Notes: generated from the letters alone by a model not told the origin. Positions 16,373-24,486 are shown, counted from the first letter of the stretch. The stretch is DNA of 34,524 nt from Acinetobacter sp. (GCA_030152275.1 JASLHF010000247.1:1-34524); one strand, 5' to 3'. Numbers and translations are program-made.

Positions 16373-17556
16373 ATACTCCAACAGCACACAAGGCGAAAAA
16401 TGTCCCGCTGTGGTTTTTAGCCATTTTAACCCTGTCCGGCACCTTGGCCATGCACATTTTTGTGCCTGTGCTGCCATTGGTTGGACAGTATTTTCATGCA
16501 GAAATTCACCAAGTTCAGCTCACCTTAAGTGTCTATATTTTAGGTCTGGCGCTAGGTCAATTATTTTATGGCCCGCTGGCAGATGCAATTGGACGCCGTC
16601 CGGTATTGGTTTTCGGCATGCTGCTTTATACCTGTGCGGGCGTTGGCGCAATTTTCGCGTCTGAATTAAATCTACTGATCTTCATGCGTTTTCTGCAAGC
16701 GCTGGGCGGCTGTACAGGTCTGTTGCTGGGCCGCGCGATTGTCCGCGATACCTCAACGGGTATTGAAACCACCAAACGGCTGTCGCTGCTGAACATGATG
16801 GTGATGTTTGGCCCGGGGCTTGCGCCAATTCTGGGCGGTTTTTTGGCGGCCCTTTCCGGTTGGAAAACCATCTTTATGGTGCTGTCCGGCTTAGGTTTGC
16901 TGAATCTGTTTTTGGTTTGGATCTTTGTACACGACGATGCGACACAGCAAAAACAAACCTCGTTTCAAACCGTGCTGGCAGATTATAAAAAGCTGGTCAC
17001 TTCGCCTAAGTTTTTAGGATTTACTTTGGGCGGCAGTTTGGCAACCACTTCTTTTTATGCATTTCTAGGCGTTGCGCCATTTATTGTGCTGCATCAGCTG
17101 CATGGTTCAATTCATCATGTCAGCCTGTATTTGGCTTTGGTTATGCTGGGGATTTGGCTCGGCACTTTTTGTTCATCACGGATGGTGTCCAGAATTTCCT
17201 TAAACCGGATGGTGCTGATTGGCAGCATCATCAGCGTCAGTTCTGCGGTGATTTTACTGGCCTGTAATTTTGCGCATTGGTTAAATCCTTATACCTTAAT
17301 GATCCCGATTATCGGCTATTGTTTTGGCGGCGGCTTTACCTCGCCGGCAGCACTGACCAATACCTTAAATGTTAATCCTAAAGTAGCCGGTTCAGCCTCT
17401 GGACTGTATGGCTGTGCGCAAATGAGTGTCGGTGCAATATGCACCTCCTTAAGCGGTTTAGGCAATAATCCTGCGCTGAGTGTGGCCTGCATTTTATTGG
17501 GCGCAAGTATATTCGCCTTGGGCTTTTTCTATTTAGCGTTACGAAGCCCCAAATAA
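16369..17556 (+). CDS. Bcr/CflA-family multidrug efflux MFS transporter
   Basis: A 395-aa, 12-segment major facilitator protein, a probable H+-coupled drug exporter. Motif A is GPLADAIGRRPVL at residues 68-80, and the exporter-type motif C is GPGLAPILGG at 148-157. The first segment (LSGTLAMHIFVPVLP, about 22-37) and the overall length match Bcr/CflA pumps such as those for bicyclomycin, chloramphenicol or florfenicol. The substrate here is not known. It is translationally coupled to the upstream MarR gene and ends at the strong hairpin 17636-17671. Confidence 0.92.
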   Translation: MNTPTAHKAKNVPLWFLAILTLSGTLAMHIFVPVLPLVGQYFHAEIHQVQLTLSVYILGLALGQLFYGPLADAIGRRPVLVFGMLLYTCAGVGAIFASELNLLIFMRFLQALGGCTGLLLGRAIVRDTSTGIETTKRLSLLNMMVMFGPGLAPILGGFLAALSGWKTIFMVLSGLGLLNLFLVWIFVHDDATQQKQTSFQTVLADYKKLVTSPKFLGFTLGGSLATTSFYAFLGVAPFIVLHQLHGSIHHVSLYLALVMLGIWLGTFCSSRMVSRISLNRMVLIGSIISVSSAVILLACNFAHWLNPYTLMIPIIGYCFGGGFTSPAALTNTLNVNPKVAGSASGLYGCAQMSVGAICTSLSGLGNNPALSVACILLGASIFALGFFYLALRSPK

Positions 17557-17567
17557 CGCAGTTCTAA

Positions 17568-17638
17568 ATAGCACCGTTACAAATAACTAGGATTAAGCTG
17601 ATGTTTTAGTGATGAGTTATCGATAGCACCGTTGCAAA
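17568..17638. repeat. Two 16-bp direct repeats, 55 bp apart
   Basis: ATAGCACCGTTACAAA (17568-17583) and ATAGCACCGTTGCAAA (17623-17638) differ at one base. They lie between the efflux gene stop and its terminator, and the second copy overlaps the terminator stem. Confidence 0.85.
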
Positions 17639-17671
17639 CAAAACAAGAGGCCTTAGCCTCTTGTTTTGTTT
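17636..17671. terminator. Strong shared terminator between the efflux and SDR genes
   Basis: A perfect 16-bp stem (17636-17651 with 17656-17671) has loop CTTA. The outer arms are A- and T-rich, so it can act on both converging transcripts, ending the marR-bcr operon and the minus-strand SDR operon. Confidence 0.85.
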
Positions 17672-17746
17672 ATTACATTGCTTTTAAGATTACTTATTAC
17701 ATTATTCATTTGGGAATACTGTACTGCCGCATCAATGATGCCGTGC

Positions 17747-18490
17747 TTAACCCATTTTATTTACAATTTTTAATGGCAGCACTTTCATCGCAAGACCCAG
17801 TGGCAGCCACGGCCATTTTGGCACATAGGCTTTGACTGGCTCTTTATCAATTTCAGCGGCCAATAAGCGCGAACCGGTTTTTTCATCCACTTCAAATGGC
17901 AGCTTTTTAGCGCCTTCATTGATTTCTGTACGGATATAACCCGGAAAAATCGTTGATACTTTGATGGGCGTATTGATCAGCTCTGCGCGAATACCCTCTG
18001 CCAGCGCAGCCACACCGGCTTTACTTGCGCCATAAGCGGTTAAATGCTTCGGCATGCCGCGCATTGCGCTCATTGAAGAAATCACCACCAAATGTCCGGA
18101 ATTTTGCTCACGGAAAATTTCGACCGCAGCTTCACACTGTGCCAACGCGGAAATAAAGTTGGTTTCCACGGTTGCGCGGTTAATGTCAAAACTGCCTTTA
18201 CCGATACGGCGGCCATCGCCAACGCCCGCGTTGACAATCACGCGGTCAAGTGTGCCAAACTCATTTTTAAATGCGCGGAACACTTCAAAAACTTGGTCGT
18301 AATTGTTCACGTCTAAAGTTTTTGCAATCACTTGAATACCGTACTGGCTTTCCAATTCCTGTTTTAAGGCTTCCAAGCGTTCTAAACGGCGTGCACAAAT
18401 CGCTAAGTTATAGCCTTTTTGCGCAAATTCACGCGCCATGCCTGCACCAATGCCTGAACTTGCACCGGTAATTAATACTGTTTTTGCCAT
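17747..18490 (-). CDS. Short-chain dehydrogenase/reductase (classical SDR)
   Basis: A 247-aa NAD(P)-dependent classical SDR. The cofactor motif TGASSGIG is at residues 8-15, NAG at 87-89, catalytic Ser139 in ISSMS, and Tyr153/Lys157 in YGASK. Arginines after the second beta strand (CARR, 33-35) favour NADP(H). It is last in a four-gene minus-strand operon (acyl-CoA dehydrogenase, kinase, phosphatase-fold protein, SDR), 25 bp after the previous gene. In this setting it probably interconverts a hydroxy and keto group on the same substrate. The exact substrate is unknown. Its AGGAAG ribosome site is good. Confidence 0.9.
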   Translation of the reverse strand: MAKTVLITGASSGIGAGMAREFAQKGYNLAICARRLERLEALKQELESQYGIQVIAKTLDVNNYDQVFEVFRAFKNEFGTLDRVIVNAGVGDGRRIGKGSFDINRATVETNFISALAQCEAAVEIFREQNSGHLVVISSMSAMRGMPKHLTAYGASKAGVAALAEGIRAELINTPIKVSTIFPGYIRTEINEGAKKLPFEVDEKTGSRLLAAEIDKEPVKAYVPKWPWLPLGLAMKVLPLKIVNKMG

Positions 18491-18515
18491 GATCTTTCTT
18501 CCTATTTGTTTTTGA

Positions 18516-19214
18516 TCAAATCCAAGTCAATAAATTCGGATTTTCAGCTTTAATAAAATGATGTTCATTTAAGCTAAGCAATTGCGGCTCATTGCCCACT
18601 AAGCGCAGTGTAGTCATGCTGGTATTGGCAATCGCCCAATTTAAGGCAAAAGTTTTTTCAGGACTCAGACCTAAAATTTTCCCGGCAGCAACGGAAATCA
18701 CACCGCCTGAGGTAAAGACCACAGCATAACGCGGTTTAGTTTCGGCCAGCTCATCACATAAGTTTTGCAGCGCCGTTTCCACACGGTTTTTAAATGTCGG
18801 CCATGATTCTTCATATTCATGGTGATAGTCACCGCCCGTCCAACGCTCAATCGCGCCTTCAAAAATTTTGGCTAAATATGCACGCGGATTAGCTTCTTTC
18901 GCCACATCCTGTTTAAGTAGATGCGGTTCATTAAAGCGCGGCTCATATTGGGCAAAGACTTGCTGATGGTTAAATTCATTCCAAGCATTGTCGGTGACCA
19001 GTTCCGCTTCAGGAAAACATTCAGCCAATGCCAAATTAGCTGTTTGCTGATGGCGCTGCATAGAACCTGCAACAACATAAGGCGCTTCTTTTAGGATGTG
19101 ATCGAAATAACGTCCTAAAACTTGCGCCTGCAATTCACCATTGGGGGAAAGCTTGTCATAGCTTTCCGCGCCAAATGAAGCCTGTCCGTGACGGATCAGA
19201 TAAATGGTGGTCAT
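18516..19214 (-). CDS. Histidine-phosphatase-fold protein with altered second catalytic histidine
   Basis: A 232-aa member of the phosphoglycerate-mutase/histidine phosphatase superfamily. The nucleophile motif RHG is at residues 8-10 (His9), and Arg54 in the SMQRHQQTA segment fits the phosphate pocket. The second catalytic histidine, normally in an sHGG motif, is replaced by Ser169 (VVFTSGGV, codon TCA). Glu79/His83 may still act as acid/base. The enzyme could thus be a slower or specialised phosphatase. It starts inside the last codon of the kinase gene (4-bp overlap), so it is translationally coupled to a kinase predicted to make a phospho-intermediate. Removing a dead-end phosphate ester is a possible but unproven role. 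Confidence 0.85.
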   Translation of the reverse strand: MTTIYLIRHGQASFGAESYDKLSPNGELQAQVLGRYFDHILKEAPYVVAGSMQRHQQTANLALAECFPEAELVTDNAWNEFNHQQVFAQYEPRFNEPHLLKQDVAKEANPRAYLAKIFEGAIERWTGGDYHHEYEESWPTFKNRVETALQNLCDELAETKPRYAVVFTSGGVISVAAGKILGLSPEKTFALNWAIANTSMTTLRLVGNEPQLLSLNEHHFIKAENPNLLTWI

Positions 19215-20332
19215 TTTCCTAAAATTCCCTTCATTTTTTCGATGTACTTTTGCGCTACATCATTGGCTTCAATTTTCTGTAAGCCAATCAGTTTGAGTGC
19301 ACGAATATGCAAGGCATGAATCACAATCCAAAAATCTTTAAAGGCTGGATTGTTGGTTTGTTTATGGTAATAACGGTAATAAATCTGCTGCGCAATCACC
19401 GCTAAACGGAAGATGCCGAACACTTCATAAAAGGCCCAATTGTCGGTTTGGATGCCGGTTTTATCCAAATAATATTCCACTACTTCTTTGCGGGTGAACA
19501 TGCCTTTTAAATTGGTTGGCTGGCGGCGCGTAGCTTTAAAGATGGCATTGTCAGAATCTTCCACCCAATAAGCCAAAGCAGAGCCTAAATCCATCAGCGG
19601 ATCGCCCAAAGTTGCCATTTCCCAATCCAGTACGCCAATCACTTGCGTTGGATTGTCAGGATTTAAGATCACATTATCAAAACGCCAGTCGTTATGAATA
19701 ACGCAGGTTTTGCTGTCTTCTGGAATATTGTCTTTTAACCAATTACGCACGTATTTAAATGACGGCACATTAATCGTTTTGGCTTTTTCGTAACGCGCAT
19801 CCCAGCCTTCAACTTGACGGCGGCAGTAACCTTCACCTTTGCCAATTTTTTCTAGGCTGGTGCCTTGATACGGCACTTGATGCAGTTCAATCAGTTTATC
19901 AACCACGTTAATGCACAATTCGCGTACTTGGGCTTCATTGAAATTCAGCTCTCTAGGCAAATTTGCACGCGGAATAATGCCTTCCACACGCTTCATCACA
20001 TAGAAATCACAGCCAATCACCGATTCATCCTGACACAGCGCCACCATTTCCGGCAGGACGGGATAAAACTCAGATAATGCTTTTTGCACGTTATATTCAC
20101 GCGCCATGTCATGCGCAGATTTTGCTTTCGTGCCTTTAGGTGGACGGCGTAAAATCAGATCAGCATTGTCGTATTTTAAACGATACGTCCAGTTCGAAGC
20201 GCCGCCTGAATATTGCGTGACTTCCACAGGCCCTGAAATTTCTTCGCCCTGTTCAATCAGCCAATTTCCAACGGCACGTACATCTAATTCTTCGCCTTCG
20301 CGAACTGAACCACCTACATCAATCACTGACAT
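19211..20332 (-). CDS. APH-fold phosphotransferase (ACAD11 N-terminal-like / LvaA-like kinase)
   Basis: A 373-aa kinase of the aminoglycoside/choline phosphotransferase fold. The Brenner motif HNDWRFDN contains His213, Asp215 and Asn220. The metal-binding segment is LDWEMATLGDP with Asp236. The N-terminal lobe has the glycine-rich YSGGASNWTYRL stretch at 41-52. This subfamily sits next to or fused to acyl-CoA dehydrogenases, as in mammalian ACAD10/11, and includes LvaA, which phosphorylates 4-hydroxyacyl-CoA. It is not expected to confer antibiotic resistance. It overlaps the phosphatase-fold gene by 4 bp and follows the dehydrogenase after 157 bp that contain a perfect hairpin. Strong ribosome site AGGAAG. 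Confidence 0.9.
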   Translation of the reverse strand: MSVIDVGGSVREGEELDVRAVGNWLIEQGEEISGPVEVTQYSGGASNWTYRLKYDNADLILRRPPKGTKAKSAHDMAREYNVQKALSEFYPVLPEMVALCQDESVIGCDFYVMKRVEGIIPRANLPRELNFNEAQVRELCINVVDKLIELHQVPYQGTSLEKIGKGEGYCRRQVEGWDARYEKAKTINVPSFKYVRNWLKDNIPEDSKTCVIHNDWRFDNVILNPDNPTQVIGVLDWEMATLGDPLMDLGSALAYWVEDSDNAIFKATRRQPTNLKGMFTRKEVVEYYLDKTGIQTDNWAFYEVFGIFRLAVIAQQIYYRYYHKQTNNPAFKDFWIVIHALHIRALKLIGLQKIEANDVAQKYIEKMKGILGK

Positions 20333-20444
20333 GCTGTTCTTCCTAAAACCCTAATCTTGGTAAGTTGCTTTTACATATGCTGCAAAACTAAAAACTAAAT
20401 TTTTTGATGCTAAGTGTTATGACCTTATTGCTGCATCATTTTTA

Positions 20445-20474
20445 TAGCATGACTTGGGCTGGCAAGTCATGCTA
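20445..20474. other. Perfect intercistronic hairpin inside the dehydrogenase-kinase operon
   Basis: TAGCATGACTTG (20445-20456) and its exact reverse complement (20463-20474) enclose a 6-nt loop. No T-run follows on the minus strand, so full termination is unlikely. It could protect or process the upstream dehydrogenase mRNA. Confidence 0.85.
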
Positions 20475-20489
20475 GGTCTATCTTTGGCT

Positions 20490-21737
20490 TTATTTTTTTC
20501 GGCGTGAACTGTAACCGCGTTTTGCCAGTTCAAGCTTGGCAATCATGCCTTTATGCACTTCATCTGGCCCGTCTGCCAAACGCAGCGAACGCGCTTGAGC
20601 AAAGAAACCTGTCAGCGGCGTATCGCGTGACACACCGGCGCCGCCATGAATCTGCATCGCCATATCAACGACTTTTTCCAGCACGCTTGGCGCAACCACT
20701 TTAATGGCAGAAATTTCGGTCAAAGCGGCCATATTGCCCAAGGTATCCATCTTATAAGCAGCATACAGGGTCAATAAACGGGCCTGGTCAATTGCTACGC
20801 GTGCTTCAGCCACACGTTCCAAGTTACCGCCCAATTTCAAAATTTCTTTGCCAAATGCCGTCCGGCTCATACCGCGGTCAATCATCAACTCTAAAGATTT
20901 TTCCGCAGCGCCAATGCAGCGCATACAGTGATGAATACGGCCTGGGCCAAGGCGACCTTGCGCGATTTCAAAACCTTGACCTGCACCGCCAATAAAGTTC
21001 GCCACAGGGACACGTACATTGTTAAAGCTGATCTCACCATGTCCGTGCGGGGCATCATAATCCCCTAATACCGGCAGCATGCGTTCGATTTTAACCCCGG
21101 CAGTATCTACCGGAACCAAAACCATAGAATGCTGATGATGGCGGTCTTTGCTTTCATCTGGGGTATGCGCCATGAAAATAATGATTTTTGCGTTTGGATC
21201 GCCCAAACCTGATGACCACCATTTACGGCCGTTTAGGACAATTTCATCGCCCTCAACCACGGCGGTCGCTTCCATATTGGTTGCATCACTTGAAGCTACA
21301 GCAGGTTCTGTCATACAGAAAACCGAGCGGATTTTTCCATCCAGCAGCGGCATTAACCATTGCTGTTTTTGCTCTTCTGTACCATAACGCCAAATCACTT
21401 CCATATTGCCGCTGTCTGGCGCATTACAGTTAAATACGATAGGCGCCAATAAACTGCGGCCAGATAATTCTGCAATATGCGCATATTCCTGCACCGATAA
21501 ACCTTGACCCAATTTGTCGCACGGCAAGAACATATTCCAAAGATTGGCTGCTTTTGCTTTTTCTTTAAGTACTTCAACTTGCGCTGGCCATTGCCACTTG
21601 GTCCAGTCACCGCCTTGGTTCAGCTCGTGTACTTCAGCCCAAAACTCTGGCTCGACCGGTTCAATTTCATCTTTGATGAATTTTTTAGTTCTTTCAATAT
21701 AGTCTTGTGCGCGTGCTGATAACTCAAACATGGCCAC
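20490..21737 (-). CDS. Acyl-CoA dehydrogenase family protein (ACAD10/11-like)
   Basis: A 415-aa FAD-dependent acyl-CoA dehydrogenase fold protein. The FAD/substrate-binding signature CMTEPAVASSDATNM is near residue 140. The C-terminal helical domain carries QIHGGAGVS (about 363-371) and ARSLRLADGPDEVH (about 382-395), both typical. The length and the N-terminal form (FIKDEIEPVEPEFW) match the long branch that includes the ACAD10/11 dehydrogenase domain and LvaC-type enzymes rather than fatty-acid beta-oxidation FadE. With the neighbouring kinase it could turn a phosphorylated hydroxyacyl-CoA into an enoyl-CoA. First gene of the minus-strand operon; AGAGGGA ribosome site; divergent from the LysR gene. 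Confidence 0.92.
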   Translation of the reverse strand: MAMFELSARAQDYIERTKKFIKDEIEPVEPEFWAEVHELNQGGDWTKWQWPAQVEVLKEKAKAANLWNMFLPCDKLGQGLSVQEYAHIAELSGRSLLAPIVFNCNAPDSGNMEVIWRYGTEEQKQQWLMPLLDGKIRSVFCMTEPAVASSDATNMEATAVVEGDEIVLNGRKWWSSGLGDPNAKIIIFMAHTPDESKDRHHQHSMVLVPVDTAGVKIERMLPVLGDYDAPHGHGEISFNNVRVPVANFIGGAGQGFEIAQGRLGPGRIHHCMRCIGAAEKSLELMIDRGMSRTAFGKEILKLGGNLERVAEARVAIDQARLLTLYAAYKMDTLGNMAALTEISAIKVVAPSVLEKVVDMAMQIHGGAGVSRDTPLTGFFAQARSLRLADGPDEVHKGMIAKLELAKRGYSSRRKK

Positions 21738-21750
21738 ATCCCTCTGAATA

Positions 21751-21780
21751 TTATGTGATCTAGGCTTTACAACAACATAA
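21751..21780. promoter_or_regulatory. Dyad in the lysR/acyl-CoA dehydrogenase intergenic region
   Basis: TTATGT (21751-21756) and ACATAA (21775-21780) form a perfect 6-bp dyad in the 88-bp gap between the divergent genes. It could be part of the LysR binding site. The arms are short, so chance is possible. Confidence 0.3.
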
Positions 21781-21825
21781 CCCGAAAAGTATTATGAACA
21801 AAATGATTTAATTCCATATTTAAAA

Positions 21826-22743
21826 ATGAATATGATTCATAGAAACAGCGTTATTGATATGGGTATTTTTCACCGTATCGACATTAATTTATATCCGCTT
21901 TTTATAGCCGTCTATGAGCAAAAAAGCATTTCTAAGGCTGCGCAGATTTTATGCATTACCCAATCTGCTGCCAGTCATGCATTACAGCGTTTAAGACAGC
22001 ATTTAAAGGACGATTTATTTGTACGTGCAGGCGCAAAAATGCTGCCGACACCGTTTGCCGAACAAATTTATCCAGTGATAAAAAATGCGTTAATTGCTAT
22101 TCAAAGCATCTCCATGCAAAAGCAGCAGTTTGACCCGACCATGGTGCAGACTTTAAAAATTGCAGTGCATGATGAAATTGAACCGATTATTTTTCCACGG
22201 CTGGTCAGCCATTTTCAAAATAGCCAATTAGAGATTCAATTTTTAAGCCTAAAACTCGACCGTAAAACTATTGCGGCAGATTTGGCTGCCCAGCAAATTG
22301 ATTTTGTGATTGATCTTGAACAAAATTTTGGCGAAAAAATTTCCTTTCAGCAATTGGTTGAAGATCATTTTGTTGTTTGCAGCCAGCATCAGCACATGAA
22401 TGAGCAGATTTACTTCTCCTCCCCGCATATTGGCGTTTCATCACGCCGGACTGGAGTTTTGGTTGAAGACATTCACCTGAACCGCAAAAAACTTTCACGG
22501 CAAATCTTCTTGCGCTGTCAGCACTATTCGACTGCTTTGCAGATTTTGACCCAGCAGCCTGAATCTATTTTAACAATTCCCCAAAATATTCTGACGCATT
22601 TACAGGTTGCAGACTGTTTGAATATTTTTGAAGTGCCTGTTGAACTGCCGAAAATTAAAATGGGGATGTATTGGCATAATGATTTGGAAGAAAATCCACG
22701 TCATGCTTTTTTGCGAAGCGAAATTTCTAAAATTTTTGCTTAG
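21826..22743 (+). CDS. LysR-family transcriptional regulator
   Basis: A 305-aa LysR protein: helix-turn-helix at about residues 28-65 (KSISKAAQILCITQSAASHALQRL, shown in the family as the AA..L..tQsavS pattern) and a C-terminal effector domain of the PBP2 type. Two starts are possible, at 21826 or Met12 at 21859 (MGIFHRIDINLY), which fits the usual LysR N-terminus better. Neither has a clear Shine-Dalgarno. It is divergent from the acyl-CoA dehydrogenase operon across 88 bp, the standard arrangement for a LysR activator of that operon. Effector would then be a pathway intermediate. The stop codon lies in the first of three 14-bp repeats. Confidence 0.92.
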   Translation: MNMIHRNSVIDMGIFHRIDINLYPLFIAVYEQKSISKAAQILCITQSAASHALQRLRQHLKDDLFVRAGAKMLPTPFAEQIYPVIKNALIAIQSISMQKQQFDPTMVQTLKIAVHDEIEPIIFPRLVSHFQNSQLEIQFLSLKLDRKTIAADLAAQQIDFVIDLEQNFGEKISFQQLVEDHFVVCSQHQHMNEQIYFSSPHIGVSSRRTGVLVEDIHLNRKKLSRQIFLRCQHYSTALQILTQQPESILTIPQNILTHLQVADCLNIFEVPVELPKIKMGMYWHNDLEENPRHAFLRSEISKIFA

Positions 22744-22817
22744 GCTATTTCAAATGCTTTATTGTATTTATGCTTAGGCTATTTTGATACAGATTGGAAG
22801 TTTTGCTTAGGCTATTT
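22737..22817 (+). repeat. Three 14-bp direct repeats with 33-34 bp periodicity
   Basis: TGCTTAGGCTATTT occurs exactly at 22737-22750, 22771-22784 and 22804-22817. The intervening 19-20 bp differ. The first copy includes the LysR stop codon. Too short and too few for a CRISPR array. It resembles iterons or a regulator site cluster. Confidence 0.95.
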
Positions 22818-23017
22818 ATAGTCAGTAATGAATCATTCGGGGTCTAAAATACGCCGCAGCAGATCTGTGTTTTAATTGTCTAATTTTAGATCAAACATTG
22901 ACTATATAAGGATTTCAGCGACCAATCGCTGTTTTATTCGACAGCTTAAAATGCAGCTTTCTCTTAAAATATCAGCACTTCATTTGCTTTAAATATGCCC
23001 TCGCATATTGCTCATTT

Positions 23018-23572
23018 ATGCTGTCTAATCTTCCTTCAAGCTGGCTGCTTGCGCTAGGCGCAATCTGCTGTCTAATTGCGCTGTATCTTGGTTTTAAAGT
23101 CATCAGTTTTCTGAATGATTTTTTTCGGCCGTTTAAAAAAGGCAAATCCTATCTTTGCCGGGTGTCACATATTAGCGATGGTGATACCCTCACCTGTTAC
23201 CGCATGAACTTGCGTCGTTCTGAAACTAAACTTCGTTTTGCTTATGTTGATGCGCCTGAGTCTTCACAAGCCTATGGCAAAGAATCGGCACGGCTGATTA
23301 AGTCGATGGTGTATAAAAAATTTGTCCGGGTACAAATTACCGATGTAGACCGTTATGGCCGCTGTGTTGGGGTAATTTACCGTTACCGTAAAAGCATGAA
23401 TGAGGAAATGGTCAAACGCGGTGCCGCTTGGGTGTATGAAGAATATATTCGAGATAAAAACCATCTTAAACACATGATGGCGCTGCAAGATAAAGCGCGT
23501 AAACAGAAAAAAGGGTTATGGAAAGCCAATCGCCCGATGCGCCCCAAAGAGTATCGAAAACTGCATAAATAA
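23018..23572 (+). CDS. Membrane-anchored thermonuclease (staphylococcal nuclease family)
   Basis: A 184-aa protein with one N-terminal membrane segment (about residues 8-30, WLLALGAICCLIALYLGF) and an SNase domain at 45-170. Active-site residues can be matched: the metal-binding Asp54/Asp56 in DGDTL, Arg73 and Glu81 around FAYVDAPE, and Arg115 in DRYGR. It would hydrolyse DNA or RNA with Ca2+. The N-terminal segment has basic residues after it (RPFKKGK), so a cytoplasm-facing loop there would put the nuclease domain on the cytoplasmic side; the topology is uncertain. Start lacks a strong ribosome site. A near-perfect hairpin at 23589-23613 follows the stop. Confidence 0.9.
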   Translation: MLSNLPSSWLLALGAICCLIALYLGFKVISFLNDFFRPFKKGKSYLCRVSHISDGDTLTCYRMNLRRSETKLRFAYVDAPESSQAYGKESARLIKSMVYKKFVRVQITDVDRYGRCVGVIYRYRKSMNEEMVKRGAAWVYEEYIRDKNHLKHMMALQDKARKQKKGLWKANRPMRPKEYRKLHK

Positions 23573-23588
23573 TATAAAAATCACATAA

Positions 23589-23613
23589 GAAGGTTGAGCC
23601 AAGCTCGACCTTC
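23589..23613 (+). terminator. Hairpin after the thermonuclease gene, possible terminator
   Basis: Arms 23589-23599 and 23603-23613 give an 11-bp stem with one G-U pair and a 3-nt loop. The following bases (CCTATTC) are not a real T-run, so termination may be inefficient. Confidence 0.5.
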
Positions 23614-23712
23614 CCTATTCAATAAAATTTGACCAATTCTGGTTTTCGCTTAAAATACGCCTGCTAATGAAGCACTAAGAAACACATAAAAAATAAAATA
23701 TTGGAAACAAAA

Positions 23713-24486
23713 ATGACTGAACTCAGTACAAGTGAATTAAATCCATTTCCACCTTCAAATCAATACCAAGCAAATGTAAATAAGGCCGATCATCCTTTAT
23801 CGCCAGATGGCCGTTTTGGCCGTCTGTCCTATTTAGCATGGTTATTTATCATTGGTATGATTTATAGCTGTGTCTTTGGCATTACCGTAGCACTAGGCTT
23901 TTTTGCTGTTTTTAACTCAGCAGAACGCAGTTTTAATGCGCTATTTAGCTCTGGTTTAGGCTTAACAGCCATCGGCTTAAGTGTTATTTCAATTATCGCC
24001 ATGTTCGTTGCAATGATCTGTATTACAGTTCGCCGCTTGCACGATTTAAATAAAAGCGGCTGGCTATTTTTAGTTTTCCTGATTCCATTGGTTGGTACGG
24101 TATTTAGCATTTATGTTATGGCAGCTAAAGGAACAGATGGCGAAAATAAATTCGGTGTTAAACGTCCTACAGAACAAACTGAAAAAGTCATTGGGTCATT
24201 ATATTTAGTGCTCATGATTGTGTATTTATTGGTGATGATTCCTGTGATGTTGAATATGCAAAGCCTGATCAACAAGTCGGCGCAAGTCCAACAGGAAGAA
24301 CAAGCCATGATGTCTGAAGATGAGCCTGAAATGAGCGATGAAGAACTGACCGCTTATTTACAACAAGTTGCAGAAAATGGCGGTGAAGAATTGGCTTATG
24401 CTGATGGTGAAAGCGTTGAAATTGCTAAAGCCGATACGACCAGTGATGAAGATGCGATTGCGGCTGCCGAGGCTGCTGTTGAGTAA
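23713..24486 (+). CDS. DUF805 inner-membrane protein with acidic C-terminal tail
   Basis: A 257-aa protein of the DUF805 family. The core from about residue 32 has the family features: GRFGRLSYLAW before the first membrane segment, RRLHDLNKSGW between segments three and four, and a KGTDGENKFG ending. Four hydrophobic segments lie at about 40-65, 85-112, 122-140 and 160-185. Beyond the usual domain there is a fourth-segment extension and an E/D/A-rich tail (MMSEDEPEMSDEEL, later DEDAIAAAEAAVE). I chose the ATG at 23713 instead of the TTG at 23701 because GGAAAC lies 7 bp ahead of it. Function of DUF805 proteins is unknown. It ends at the strong terminator 24558-24587. Confidence 0.87.
   Translation: MTELSTSELNPFPPSNQYQANVNKADHPLSPDGRFGRLSYLAWLFIIGMIYSCVFGITVALGFFAVFNSAERSFNALFSSGLGLTAIGLSVISIIAMFVAMICITVRRLHDLNKSGWLFLVFLIPLVGTVFSIYVMAAKGTDGENKFGVKRPTEQTEKVIGSLYLVLMIVYLLVMIPVMLNMQSLINKSAQVQQEEQAMMSEDEPEMSDEELTAYLQQVAENGGEELAYADGESVEIAKADTTSDEDAIAAAEAAVE

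Noticed and set aside
22737..22817. Three spaced 14-bp repeats as a mini CRISPR array
   Set aside because: Repeats and spacers are too short, there is no hairpin, and the first copy lies in a coding sequence.
23701..23712. TTG start for the DUF805 gene
   Set aside because: The ATG at 23713 has a well-placed GGAAAC ahead of it, which overlaps this TTG.
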